Below, one piece after another: positions 14,709 to 22,209 of a stretch of 37,746 nucleotides of DNA. Source of the DNA: JAGXOF01 sp046545575 (GTDB lineage: Bacteria; Chloroflexota; Dehalococcoidia; SZUA-161; SpSt-899). Both the position numbers and the translations under genes were made by a program. Numbering within the stretch: the stretch's first letter is position 1; the number at the start of each line of letters is the position of its first letter. The notes beneath the pieces are model-generated. The model was not told the origin of the DNA and searched no databases. It saw only the letters and a program-made list of their open reading frames with translations. The stretch is taken from positions 1-37,746 of the forward strand of contig JBKGZM010000013.1 in assembly GCA_046545575.1 (NCBI GenBank), read 5' to 3'.

Positions 14709-14822
14709 CCTCTCCCCAGACTTCGCTGGGGAGAGGTTGCCCGCCATAGGCGGGCAATTCAATCGAGAATTCTACATTCCGTATCGACAACATTTTGTCG
14801 ATGTTTAGGCGCTAAGCGCCTA
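14709..14822. repeat. Cluster of four consecutive hairpins
   Basis: In about 115 bases there are four near-perfect inverted repeats: 14709-14736 (10-bp arms, 8-base loop), 14737-14757 (9-bp arms, loop ATA), 14783-14802 (8-bp arms, 4-base loop) and 14806-14822 (7-bp arms, 3-base loop). A weaker AATTC/GAATT pair lies between the second and third. No coding frame is convincing in this gap of about 347 bases (14529-14875). It separates two ruined signalling genes and may be a composite of REP units or a structured RNA. Confidence 0.75.
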
Positions 14823-14875
14823 GTACTCGCTCGCTTTTTAGGCGACCGGAGGTGATAATGACCACTGCTGCTGAA

Positions 14876-15343
14876 CTATGGAGGCAGGGGAGAAAAGAGG
14901 ATCTCCTCCTCTATGACTGACAGTTCCTGGAACTGCTTCAGTACTTTCCGTGCCAGGTCCGGATCTTTCAGGAGATACTCATCTATGGGATACTCCTCTT
15001 TGTAGACCTTTTCAATAGTCTCTGCCAGTTCCTCCGGGCTCACGTTTTTGTGCAAGTATGCAGTCGCTCCTGCCTTGAGCGCTTCAAAGAGCTGTTCTTC
15101 CCCCGGGTACGAGGTAAGCGTTATGACCTTGATGCTTGGGAAATTCCTGGCTATTCGGCGTGCTAATGCCACTCCAGTGAGAGAGGGGAGGTTGATATCC
15201 ACTACCACCACGTTGGGGGAAGCATCCTCGATCAAATCAACTACATCTTCGCTCGGGTCGCAGTCGGCGACTATCTCAATGTCCGAGAATGAGGAAAGGG
15301 TCTGGCGAACTCCAGCTTTGATAACACCCGATATTGAATCAAC
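14876..15343 (-). pseudogene. NarL-type response regulator lacking both ends
   Basis: The open minus-strand frame from about 15343 to 14876 translates to GVIKAGVRQTLSSFSDIEIV, then ASPNVVVVDINLPSLTG, ITLTSYPGEEQLFEALKAGA and TAYLHKNVSPEELAETI. This is a receiver domain with phosphoacceptor Asp, Thr/Ser and Lys strands. The first strand with the DD acid pocket is missing, and no usual start codon lies upstream in frame; the first is TTG at 15235, inside the domain. Downstream it ends in ILFSPLPP-stop, just where a LuxR-type helix-turn-helix (usually LSPRE...) should begin. A central remnant is the simplest reading. Confidence 0.72.
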
Positions 15344-15418
15344 TATTTATTTTAATTTTGACCTATTGTTGGGTTGTTGTTCGCCAGCACTGCTTCATCG
15401 GCAGTAAGTCTTGTGGTT

Positions 15419-15448
15419 ACTATAACATGTTTTACTCTGATGAGTCTA
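15419..15448 (-). promoter_or_regulatory. Candidate promoter before the regulator remnant
   Basis: TAGACT (15448-15443) and TATAGT (15424-15419) are 18 bases apart on the minus strand, pointing at the truncated regulator. It may be the original promoter left behind. The rest of 15344-15526 holds no gene that I can support. Confidence 0.35.
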
Positions 15449-15526
15449 CAGGGTATGCACTCATTCGCAAGGGTGAGTATTTGGATGATGTCGGGAGTTT
15501 GGGTTTTATTTGTTCAGACCGTGAAC

Positions 15527-17101
15527 TCAGGAAATATCAATGATGGCATAGCCCATGCGGCTGTACTTGTATGTGTCAAATGCCAATGCCTCAGCATCAT
15601 GATTACGACGGGAGATCACTACGAGGTTTGACTCTCTATCGGCTTTGGCAAAGGCAGCAGCCAGCGCTGCGGTAGCAGGATTTTGCACGGCTGAATCCTC
15701 AAGGTTCCGGTACTCAATGTCCAGAAGAGAGGCAAGTGCTTCGGCTGACTTATTCTCGATTTGACGGAGGCGGGAGAGATTTGTTCGGAGCCGGGCAACA
15801 TCTGGTTGGGCGAGGTATTTGAGCGGACTTACAAAGCTTACCATTTGCTCGGCGATCCCCAAGGCTTTGACAAGGCAGGTGCGGGGTGGGAGGGTGGAGG
15901 TGGTGAACTTTACCGTATCGTGGTCGTAAGCGGCAAGCGCACAGGGAATGTCCTCCTGGGCCAGGGATAGTGCTGTGGTGATAATATCGGAGGCTAGCTT
16001 GTCCGCCTCTTCCGCGTCAGTCGCGGAGAGGTTTACGAGAAGTAACGCCGGGCGTCCTTTGAACTCACTGAATTCCTTGGATACCAGCTCATTTAGCTTT
16101 ACAGAGTGTTTCCAGTCTATCATTCTCAAGCTGTCCCCTGGCTGATAGGGTCGGCTGCCTGAGTAATCTATCCCGACTCGGCTTCCCACAGTCGCCCGCA
16201 AGGCGGCCTGGGTGGAAGGCAGGGACAGGGTTCCGATCTTACTCCCTTCAAGATATTTGCGTGCCAGCCATGCAGCATACCTCGCCCGCGGGATAACATA
16301 CAGCGAGACAGGTTTTATTTTGAAAGGGAAGTGGATAAGCCCCCAGCGGTCCACGGCATCTGCGATAAACTCGATCTCCGTGGGGCCTGAAAGGGAAGGG
16401 GTAGCCGTGATGTTTAGGCTTACACTTGAACCACGATCGATGTAGAATGATTCAGGCTCTGCCTTCGCCCAATCGTAAGGAGATGAAAGTAACACAACCC
16501 CTTTTATTTTGCTCGAAGAAAGCATGCCAACTTGTACTTCACCTTTGTTACCAGCTACAAGACGGAGTTTCTCCATCTTCTCCTCTAACGGTTTCGATGG
16601 CATATATCTGAGTCCAACTGTGAGGAGAATGCCCAGAAAGGCGATGGGTATGGCGGAAGCTAAACTCAGGACACGATTTCCCAGCGGGAAAGAGAGAAAT
16701 AAAAGAAGAAAGCTTATCGAGAAGAGAGTGAGACATGTATTGGTTGGGCGACGCCGTTTGGAAGTAGAATGGGAAAGGGAAGTGGGGGATATTTCCTGCA
16801 AGTCCCAGCATGCTGGACCCAGTACGGGAAGAGCTGCTACGACAGATAGGAGCCCTAATGTGTTTTGGAAGAGGACAGCCACAGCAAAAAACAGGAAGAA
16901 ATCAGTTAGCAGCCTGATACGTCCCCAGAGAGCAATATCTTGCTTGGGTAGCCTCAGGTAGAGATAAAAGCCAGTGAGCAGGAGGGGAATAAAAGTGAAA
17001 GCCGGCGACAGAAAGAAAACCGAGGCCAGCAGGACCAGGGCAGGGTAGGCTCTCAGGATAATCATCAAAATATTAATCCCTTTACCAGTGTAAACGTTCA
17101 C
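15527..17101 (-). CDS. DUF58-family membrane protein
   Basis: The protein has 524 residues from a GTG; starts at TTG or ATG 11-12 codons later are possible. Hydrophobic helices occupy about 13-50, 62-98 and 122-165. A beta-rich extracytoplasmic or linker region follows, then the DUF58 signature SGSRPYQPGDSLRMIDW with KHSVKLNELVSKEF (about 315-344), and a von Willebrand A-like C-terminal fold (RPALLLVNLS). DUF58 proteins are encoded beside MoxR ATPases and are thought to be their clients or adaptors in envelope maintenance or complex assembly. This is the last gene of the minus-strand cluster. It is separated from moxR by a 98-base gap holding a palindromic repeat. Confidence 0.85.
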   Translation of the reverse strand: MNVYTGKGINILMIILRAYPALVLLASVFFLSPAFTFIPLLLTGFYLYLRLPKQDIALWGRIRLLTDFFLFFAVAVLFQNTLGLLSVVAALPVLGPACWDLQEISPTSLSHSTSKRRRPTNTCLTLFSISFLLLFLSFPLGNRVLSLASAIPIAFLGILLTVGLRYMPSKPLEEKMEKLRLVAGNKGEVQVGMLSSSKIKGVVLLSSPYDWAKAEPESFYIDRGSSVSLNITATPSLSGPTEIEFIADAVDRWGLIHFPFKIKPVSLYVIPRARYAAWLARKYLEGSKIGTLSLPSTQAALRATVGSRVGIDYSGSRPYQPGDSLRMIDWKHSVKLNELVSKEFSEFKGRPALLLVNLSATDAEEADKLASDIITTALSLAQEDIPCALAAYDHDTVKFTTSTLPPRTCLVKALGIAEQMVSFVSPLKYLAQPDVARLRTNLSRLRQIENKSAEALASLLDIEYRNLEDSAVQNPATAALAAAFAKADRESNLVVISRRNHDAEALAFDTYKYSRMGYAIIDIS

Positions 17102-17117
17102 CCACTGCGATGCTCTT

Positions 17118-17186
17118 GTAGGAGCGGCATTCTTGCCGCGATAATCGCGGTCTGGAGACCGCTCCCACGGGTAGCTCCCACGGGTA
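17118..17186. repeat. REP-like palindrome with a 13-base tandem duplication
   Basis: GTAGGAGCGG...CCGCGAT faces ATCGCGG...CCGCTCCCAC across 17118-17168, an imperfect palindrome with conserved outer and inner arms. The end unit GCTCCCACGGGTA is repeated exactly in tandem (17161-17173 and 17174-17186). It lies between moxR and the DUF58 gene and could reduce read-through or protect mRNA. The pattern is typical of dispersed REP elements. Confidence 0.7.
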
Positions 17187-17199
17187 GGTTCTCACACAG

Positions 17200-18153
17200 T
17201 CAGACATTGACTTTGGGCACTGGCACCTTCTCCAACGTTCGGTGAAGGATAATCTGAGGGGTAATATCATCCATTTCCGCCTCTGACCTTGCCTGAATAC
17301 GATGCTCAACTGTCAGGAAGGCGAGCTTCTTTATATCGTCCGGAATCACAAAGTCTCTCCCATCCAGCAGTGCCATTACCCTGCTACATCTATAAAGGGC
17401 AATGCCGCCGCGGGTGCTGGGGCCTGATTCCACATCCGGGTCTGATCGTAACGAATCAATGATTGACATAATGTATTCGACGATATCTGGCGAGACGTGG
17501 ACAGTTTTTGCCACGGTCCACATCTCCTTCACTTCCTCCAGGGATGTTACCACCTGAATATCCGGTTCATCAATTCGGTCGATATTGGATATGACCTCTT
17601 TTTCCTCCTCCACCGAGCCGTACTCGCTCAGATTCCTGAGCAAGAAGCGGTCCGCCTGGACGTTGGCCAGCGGGTAGGTTCCCTCTGAGCCGAGTTCCTG
17701 CTGTGTGGCTATGACCATGAAGAGTTTGAAGAGCTGATGAGTCTCCCGCTCAACTGTTACTTGATATTCCTGCATGGCCTCTAGAAGTGCTGACTGCGTT
17801 CTTGGAGTAGCTCGATTGAGTTCGTCGGCAAGGAGAATGTTGGTGAATATAGGCCCCTCAATGAATTGAGAGTTAGTGTTTCCATTAGGTGAATAGAAGT
17901 AGAAACCAGTAATATCCGCGGGTAGCATATCAGGGGTGAATTGGATTCGTTTGAATTTACCCCCTATGACTTCCGCAAAGGTTCTAGCCAGTTTGGTCTT
18001 GGCTGTTCCCGGCAGTCCCTCGATCAGCACATGTCCACCTGCCAGCAGTGCTATTAAAAGCGTTTGCTTGAGATCGTCCTTGCCAATGATAACCTTGGAT
18101 ACCTCACTTAAGAGCTTCTCCCCGAAATCAGCTACTCTCTGTGTATCAGTCAA
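17200..18153 (-). CDS. MoxR-family AAA+ ATPase
   Basis: TTG at 18153 is chosen as start because AAGGAGGT lies five bases upstream and TTGA overlaps the previous stop codon; ATG at 18174 would add seven residues. The product is 317 residues. Walker A is GLPGTAKT (46-53), Walker B is ILLADE (106-111), followed by RATPRTQSALLEAMQE and the sensor region FMVIATQ. MoxR ATPases act as chaperone-like remodelers for partner complexes, usually with DUF58 and von Willebrand A proteins. Here the DUF58, DUF4350-like and Ig-like membrane proteins of the same operon are the likely partners. Confidence 0.92.
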   Translation of the reverse strand: MTDTQRVADFGEKLLSEVSKVIIGKDDLKQTLLIALLAGGHVLIEGLPGTAKTKLARTFAEVIGGKFKRIQFTPDMLPADITGFYFYSPNGNTNSQFIEGPIFTNILLADELNRATPRTQSALLEAMQEYQVTVERETHQLFKLFMVIATQQELGSEGTYPLANVQADRFLLRNLSEYGSVEEEKEVISNIDRIDEPDIQVVTSLEEVKEMWTVAKTVHVSPDIVEYIMSIIDSLRSDPDVESGPSTRGGIALYRCSRVMALLDGRDFVIPDDIKKLAFLTVEHRIQARSEAEMDDITPQIILHRTLEKVPVPKVNV

Positions 18154-19061
18154 CTTGACCTCCTTCCTCGCCATAGAACATATCTTGAAACTCCGACAAA
18201 CACCAGTGCTACCAACCCGAGAGCAGCAGGGCTGTTGGAGAATATCTTCTGGACTCTGGTCAGGAAAAGCTGGGACTCATCCAGGCGGCTCTTCTCCAGA
18301 TGTGCCCGGTCTACCGATATGCTTCCTTCCTCAGTATTATACCCAATGAGATGCTGTAAGAAAAGGCGGTTATCGTCCTTTGAGATCATGCTATTGATAA
18401 GGATGCTAGGGTCGGAGAGGAGGATAATTTCGCCTTCCCCCATCTTCAATTTTGCTGCTATAGGAAAGGGTCCTTTTGGGTCGGCGTTGCTCTCTTGCTC
18501 ATCACGATCGATGTCAAGGAAGCTTTTGTCAGAGGACCAGGCCAGGACCTGAGTTTGGTTTGTGCCTGTTAGGACAGTAGCATGATTCAATACTATTGCC
18601 TGCACGCCGCTTTGCTCTACGCTATCAGCAAAATCTGTTACCCGGGGGAGTTGAGGATTCTTGTAACAGAAGAGTGGGTCAAGCAAGATATCGCCGCTGA
18701 ACCTGGTACTCACGCCGAAATACTCGAGGACCTGGTTACCCTCGCCGAAGTCATCCATGAGCAGAAGTCTACCTCCCTCGACGACGAAACGTTCCACCCT
18801 TTCCAGTTCATCTTCGTTGTACGGACGGTATGGTATGGAAACAAAGGTCTTTTCCTGCGATAGTTCTGGAAGCTCTCTGGATGAGTCCACGGTGGTCGCT
18901 TTGTGCTCCTGGGAGAAGTGCGCCAACCCGTTCCACAGGCTATTCCCGATCATGAAGTCCTGTACCGTCGGGAAGAACAGTATACAAAGCGCCGAGATGA
19001 TCACTATGGCCACCGTGGTACCTATAAGGACCTCAACCTGGCCTGTGAAACCATTTTTCAT
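18150..19061 (-). CDS. DUF4350-like membrane-anchored protein
   Basis: This 303-residue protein has one N-terminal membrane helix (about 11-31, IGTTVAIVIISALCILFF) and one C-terminal helix (about 277-296), with an extracytoplasmic domain between. The segment FVSIPYRPYNEDELERVERF, VVEGGRLLLMDDFGEG, and later GEGEIILLSDPSILINSM has the pattern of DUF4350 domains, a glutamine-amidotransferase-like fold common in MoxR/DUF58 clusters. Its stop overlaps the TTG start of moxR. Its exact function is unknown; a structural or sensing role in a membrane complex run by MoxR is inferred. Confidence 0.7.
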   Translation of the reverse strand: MKNGFTGQVEVLIGTTVAIVIISALCILFFPTVQDFMIGNSLWNGLAHFSQEHKATTVDSSRELPELSQEKTFVSIPYRPYNEDELERVERFVVEGGRLLLMDDFGEGNQVLEYFGVSTRFSGDILLDPLFCYKNPQLPRVTDFADSVEQSGVQAIVLNHATVLTGTNQTQVLAWSSDKSFLDIDRDEQESNADPKGPFPIAAKLKMGEGEIILLSDPSILINSMISKDDNRLFLQHLIGYNTEEGSISVDRAHLEKSRLDESQLFLTRVQKIFSNSPAALGLVALVFVGVSRYVLWRGRRSS

Positions 19062-19123
19062 CTATTAGTGCTCCGCATTTTTGTAATGCTATTTTCCAGG
19101 TCACGCACGTTCTGCTGCCTTAG

Positions 19124-19195
19124 GATTTCTCCCTTCAGTCGAAAGACAACCCTTCACCATGTCATTTCGAGTCCGCCTGGGGCGGGCGAGAAATC
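19124..19195. repeat. Interspersed inverted repeat with GATTTCTC/GAGAAATC ends
   Basis: A 72-base unit begins GATTTCTC (19124-19131) and ends GAGAAATC (19188-19195). It has a second inner pair, TCGAAAGACA facing TGTCATTTCGA. It directly abuts the stop codon of the large membrane protein gene and fills most of the 135-base gap before the DUF4350-like gene. This layout is that of a small nonautonomous dispersed element. I saw no second full copy here. Confidence 0.6.
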
Positions 19196-19196
19196 T

Positions 19197-21230
19197 TCAA
19201 GTCTGCTCATCCCTGACCTTTTCCTCGACCTCTCTGGATATCTCCTCTGCCCGCCTGGCTTCTTCGTCTGTTGGCTGATTGCCTGAGTACAATATCCTTT
19301 CCACAAAGTGTGTCAATTCTTCAAAGAAACCTGCCATCGGTCCCAGCCGGGGCGTGACCTCCTGGAGAAATTCCCTGAGGGTTTGCGATGAACCGATCCC
19401 CAAACCAAGGGCCGTGACAAGCATTCTTACTACCCTTTGATACCAGCTTAGTATTCGCTTTCCTGGATCACCCCTGGGCATTTCTTCATCGGAGGTGTAC
19501 ATGGCACCAGATGGTCCGGGAGTGGCAGGGAACGGGACTGGAGTCAGAGACTCTTTGCTCTTGCGGTGTCTGGGCAACGCAAATCCACTCAGCCGTCGTC
19601 GAACAACGAATACCAACACCACCAAGATGATCACTATACCACTGGAATTGACCCAGTTGACTACGAATACGCTATGCCTGGATGATACTTGAGCATGCCA
19701 TGCGTCATCGGGGATTACTTTTACGTTGATCGACTGTGACCCTATTAGTTCTAATCCCGCTCCCTTACTGAGGGTTGCTGAGAAAGTCCCGTCTTCAGAA
19801 GTCTGGCATGTGGTCTCGGCTGTGCCGAGCTTCAACTGGATATCCCCATTCTTCACTGGCCCAGCCTCTGAGTACGCTTTGCCGGTCAGTTCCATGTTTC
19901 CCGGAACAAATGCCATTATTGGTAGACTCAGGTCCACCATCGTTTTTATTCTGGCTACTTCTAGGTACTCGCTGGACACAATAGGGGCATGTCGCCCAGA
20001 GCCGGCGGCTGATACAGTTACAATGTGCCTGCCTGGGTGCGTGTCAGGATCGATTTTCACTGGTACCGAAAACTCCTGTGACACGGATTCTCGCTCTATC
20101 AATTGATCATCAAAATATATCTCGATTTCCCTTGTCTGAAGCCCCGGCGCTTCCTCGTAATCGAACTTGCCTCTAACAATGGTCTCCAGTCCGGGGTGAG
20201 CTTTATTATCAAGTTCCAACAGCAAACTGCCCTTGTAGAACATAACATCAAGTTTCACCGGAGGACTCTTGGATGCAAGATAAGTTCCTGTATCCTCATT
20301 GTGGGGCCGGTAGAGCGCTTCGAGACTGATCTCGGAAACATAATTGTAAGGCACGTCGAAGGTACCCTCGTACCAGCCATCATCTCCGGTCACGGCGCTG
20401 TCATATTCTGTCCCGTCCAGGAGAAGAACGATTTTCCTTCCTGCCAGAGGCTTTCCCTTGCTGGTAAGTTTTCCTAAGAAGCCAACTTCCTCTCCTACGA
20501 AGGCAGTGGCGGGGTCTACTCCGAAACTGATCTTTGTCGGGCGGACCTTCTCCAGTGCCCGTTCTCCTAGTAATATATCATCTAAACGTGACTTGTCGGA
20601 ACGTGATCTCTCCCTTTCATTTTCGACCTTGCTCATCAACTCATCATAGGCCTTTCTGAGCTGGCTTCCAGGCGAAGCAGGAGCTGCGCCAGTCTGCTCG
20701 CCGATGGTTTGAACCAGTTCGTAAATCTTGTCAATAGCCTCTTTCCTGCGGTCGATTTGCTCAGCTGTCATGTTGGCCATTTCTTGGGCTTCACCAAGTT
20801 GGAATTCTTCCATAAACTCGCTGATCTTGTTGAGTCTCTCATTTATTCCCACAGATGAATTGACTAGTTCCATTGTTTGGGGTTTCAGTTCATTCATTGT
20901 GTGCTTCAAACCCTCAGGCACGTTGGCAAAGGATATTTTATCCAGTATTTTACTCGCTGCCTTTGGGTCACCGCTTCGCAGGTAATCCAGTGCCTCACTG
21001 TAGTATTGGGAGATGGATATAGGATCCTGGGTAGATTCGGCTGTGTCGGGATTCTCGTGCTTTACAGGCGGCTCCTGTGCCAGCACCGGCCCGCCTGCGG
21101 CGGGCGTAGCTAGCAAAATGACTACAACCAGCAATAAGGCAAGTCCACCTTTTTCAAGGGAAAACTTGCCGACGCTGTGGATTCTTCCCCCTTTTCTAAA
21201 GGGGGAAAGAGGGGGGTTACAGGTCCTCAT
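19197..21230 (-). CDS. Large Ig-like membrane protein with DUF4129-like tail
   Basis: The protein has 677 residues. The ATG overlaps the previous stop (ATGA) and has GGAGGT nine bases upstream, so this start is well supported. It has a secretion signal helix at about 28-47 ending in AAGG, a helical region rich in coiled-coil (about 60-220) and two or three Ig-like beta domains (FVGEEVGFLGKLTSKGKPLAG, then AFVPGNMELTGKAYSEAGPV). A membrane helix (IVIILVVLVFVV, near 535) follows, then a cytoplasmic tail with TLREFLQEVTPRL and FEELTHFVERILYSGNQPTDEE, the pattern of DUF4129 C-termini. Residues 5-16 (NPPLSPFRKGGR) are translated from a G/C-run repeat. It is probably a surface-facing partner of MoxR and DUF58. 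Confidence 0.72.
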   Translation of the reverse strand: MRTCNPPLSPFRKGGRIHSVGKFSLEKGGLALLLVVVILLATPAAGGPVLAQEPPVKHENPDTAESTQDPISISQYYSEALDYLRSGDPKAASKILDKISFANVPEGLKHTMNELKPQTMELVNSSVGINERLNKISEFMEEFQLGEAQEMANMTAEQIDRRKEAIDKIYELVQTIGEQTGAAPASPGSQLRKAYDELMSKVENERERSRSDKSRLDDILLGERALEKVRPTKISFGVDPATAFVGEEVGFLGKLTSKGKPLAGRKIVLLLDGTEYDSAVTGDDGWYEGTFDVPYNYVSEISLEALYRPHNEDTGTYLASKSPPVKLDVMFYKGSLLLELDNKAHPGLETIVRGKFDYEEAPGLQTREIEIYFDDQLIERESVSQEFSVPVKIDPDTHPGRHIVTVSAAGSGRHAPIVSSEYLEVARIKTMVDLSLPIMAFVPGNMELTGKAYSEAGPVKNGDIQLKLGTAETTCQTSEDGTFSATLSKGAGLELIGSQSINVKVIPDDAWHAQVSSRHSVFVVNWVNSSGIVIILVVLVFVVRRRLSGFALPRHRKSKESLTPVPFPATPGPSGAMYTSDEEMPRGDPGKRILSWYQRVVRMLVTALGLGIGSSQTLREFLQEVTPRLGPMAGFFEELTHFVERILYSGNQPTDEEARRAEEISREVEEKVRDEQT
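21185..21217. repeat. G/C-run hairpin inside a coding N-terminus
   Basis: TTCCCCCTTT (21185-21194), loop TCT, AAAGGGGGAA (21198-21207), then GAGGGGGG. It has the same architecture as the ends of the DUF559 cassette. It lies within codons 5-16 of the large membrane protein, ahead of its signal helix. Confidence 0.75.
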
Positions 21231-21481
21231 ATCCCCAACACCTCCATCACTTTCATGGCTACGATCACCAGGAATCCACCAAATAGTACAACCCCGACTG
21301 TGCTGAGTAGCCTCCTTGCACGCGGGTTAAGATAGACGTAAAGCAGGGAAATCACCAGATATGCGATTATGGTGACCGTAAAATATATATCCAGGCTTGT
21401 CTGTCCTGACGCCGCTACGATCGCGTTTATAGCTCCGAAAGCAAGCACCAGGGAGATAAGATATTTATTGTAGATTCTCAC
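21227..21481 (-). CDS. Small three-helix membrane protein
   Basis: The protein has 84 residues from a GTG that overlaps the previous stop (GTGA); its own stop overlaps the next start (ATGA). Three hydrophobic segments are visible: YLISLVLAFGAINAIVAA, YFTVTIIAYLVISLLYVYL and LLSTVGVVLFGGFLVIVAM, joined by short polar loops (NPRARR). I recognise no named family. The double overlap shows it is an obligate member of the MoxR/DUF58 operon, made in fixed ratio with its neighbours. It is probably a small subunit or scaffold of the complex. Confidence 0.7.
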   Translation of the reverse strand: MRIYNKYLISLVLAFGAINAIVAASGQTSLDIYFTVTIIAYLVISLLYVYLNPRARRLLSTVGVVLFGGFLVIVAMKVMEVLGI

Positions 21482-22209
21482 CCTGCTACTCCAATCTCGA
21501 TCCTTGTCTTGTTTTCTTCTGAGTGTTCCTCTATCACCTGTACTGGTTTTCCCAATCCTTCACAAGCTACCGCTGCGGCTATGGAGGCCAAGGGGCTACC
21601 CAAGGCGCGGTAGTACCAGATATCCTCCCATTGGAGGCGCGGATTGCTTATCTCCACATCTACACGGCTATCTGTTAGAGCAACTGACACAGAGCTTGCC
21701 AGGTCCAAAATCCCTATCAAGATATAGGAGATAGCTGCTTCCAGTTCTCCGCTTGTGGGCCCTGGTGGTGTCTCAAGCATGTCCAGATTTAGGCTGCCGG
21801 GGGTCGTAACGGCAATGGCCATATCCTCTGGAGCATTCCCGTACCTTACCACCAGTCTGCCGGGGATTTTCCCCCGTACATTCTGAGCTTCTCCTTCGGT
21901 CAGCGGGATGATAGCCTGTGGCTTGCCGTCTCTCAGGGAAGAGGGAAGATAAATGGCCTTGTTGCGCAGTCCGAGTTCCTCCAGGAGGGCAGAGGTGTTC
22001 TCCATTCCTGTGCGGAGCATTACCTGACATGCCTCAGGGGAGATATATGGTCTGGTGTTGGCCAGGGCGAGGCAGGTGAAACCCAGAATCAACATGGAAA
22101 TCCCCACCGAAGTAAGAGCTGCGGACTCCAGTAGAAAGTAACAGACTGGCGTAAAGAGCACTCCCGCCATGATCAAACCCAGGCCGAGTAAACGGTATGG
22201 CTGACTCAT
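21478..22209 (-). CDS. Membrane protein of the MoxR cluster, unknown function
   Basis: The protein has 243 residues from ATG 22209, chosen because GGAGGAGAAG lies upstream and TAATG overlaps the preceding stop; a longer frame exists inside the previous gene. It has two N-terminal helices (LLGLGLIMAGVLFTPVCYFLL and VGISMLILGFTCLALA). A soluble domain follows, starting YISPEACQVMLRTGMENTSA and containing AIIPLTEGEA, a GELEAAISYILIGILDLASS amphipathic stretch, and YYRALGSPLASIAAAVACEG. No family is recognised with confidence. Operon position between the EpsI-like gene and the small membrane protein suggests a subunit of the same envelope complex. Confidence 0.65.
   Translation of the reverse strand: MSQPYRLLGLGLIMAGVLFTPVCYFLLESAALTSVGISMLILGFTCLALANTRPYISPEACQVMLRTGMENTSALLEELGLRNKAIYLPSSLRDGKPQAIIPLTEGEAQNVRGKIPGRLVVRYGNAPEDMAIAVTTPGSLNLDMLETPPGPTSGELEAAISYILIGILDLASSVSVALTDSRVDVEISNPRLQWEDIWYYRALGSPLASIAAAVACEGLGKPVQVIEEHSEENKTRIEIGVAG

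Noticed and set aside
19124..19195. Intrinsic terminator of the large membrane protein gene
   Set aside because: The inverted repeat is long and interrupted, has no T-run, and resembles a dispersed element more than a terminator.
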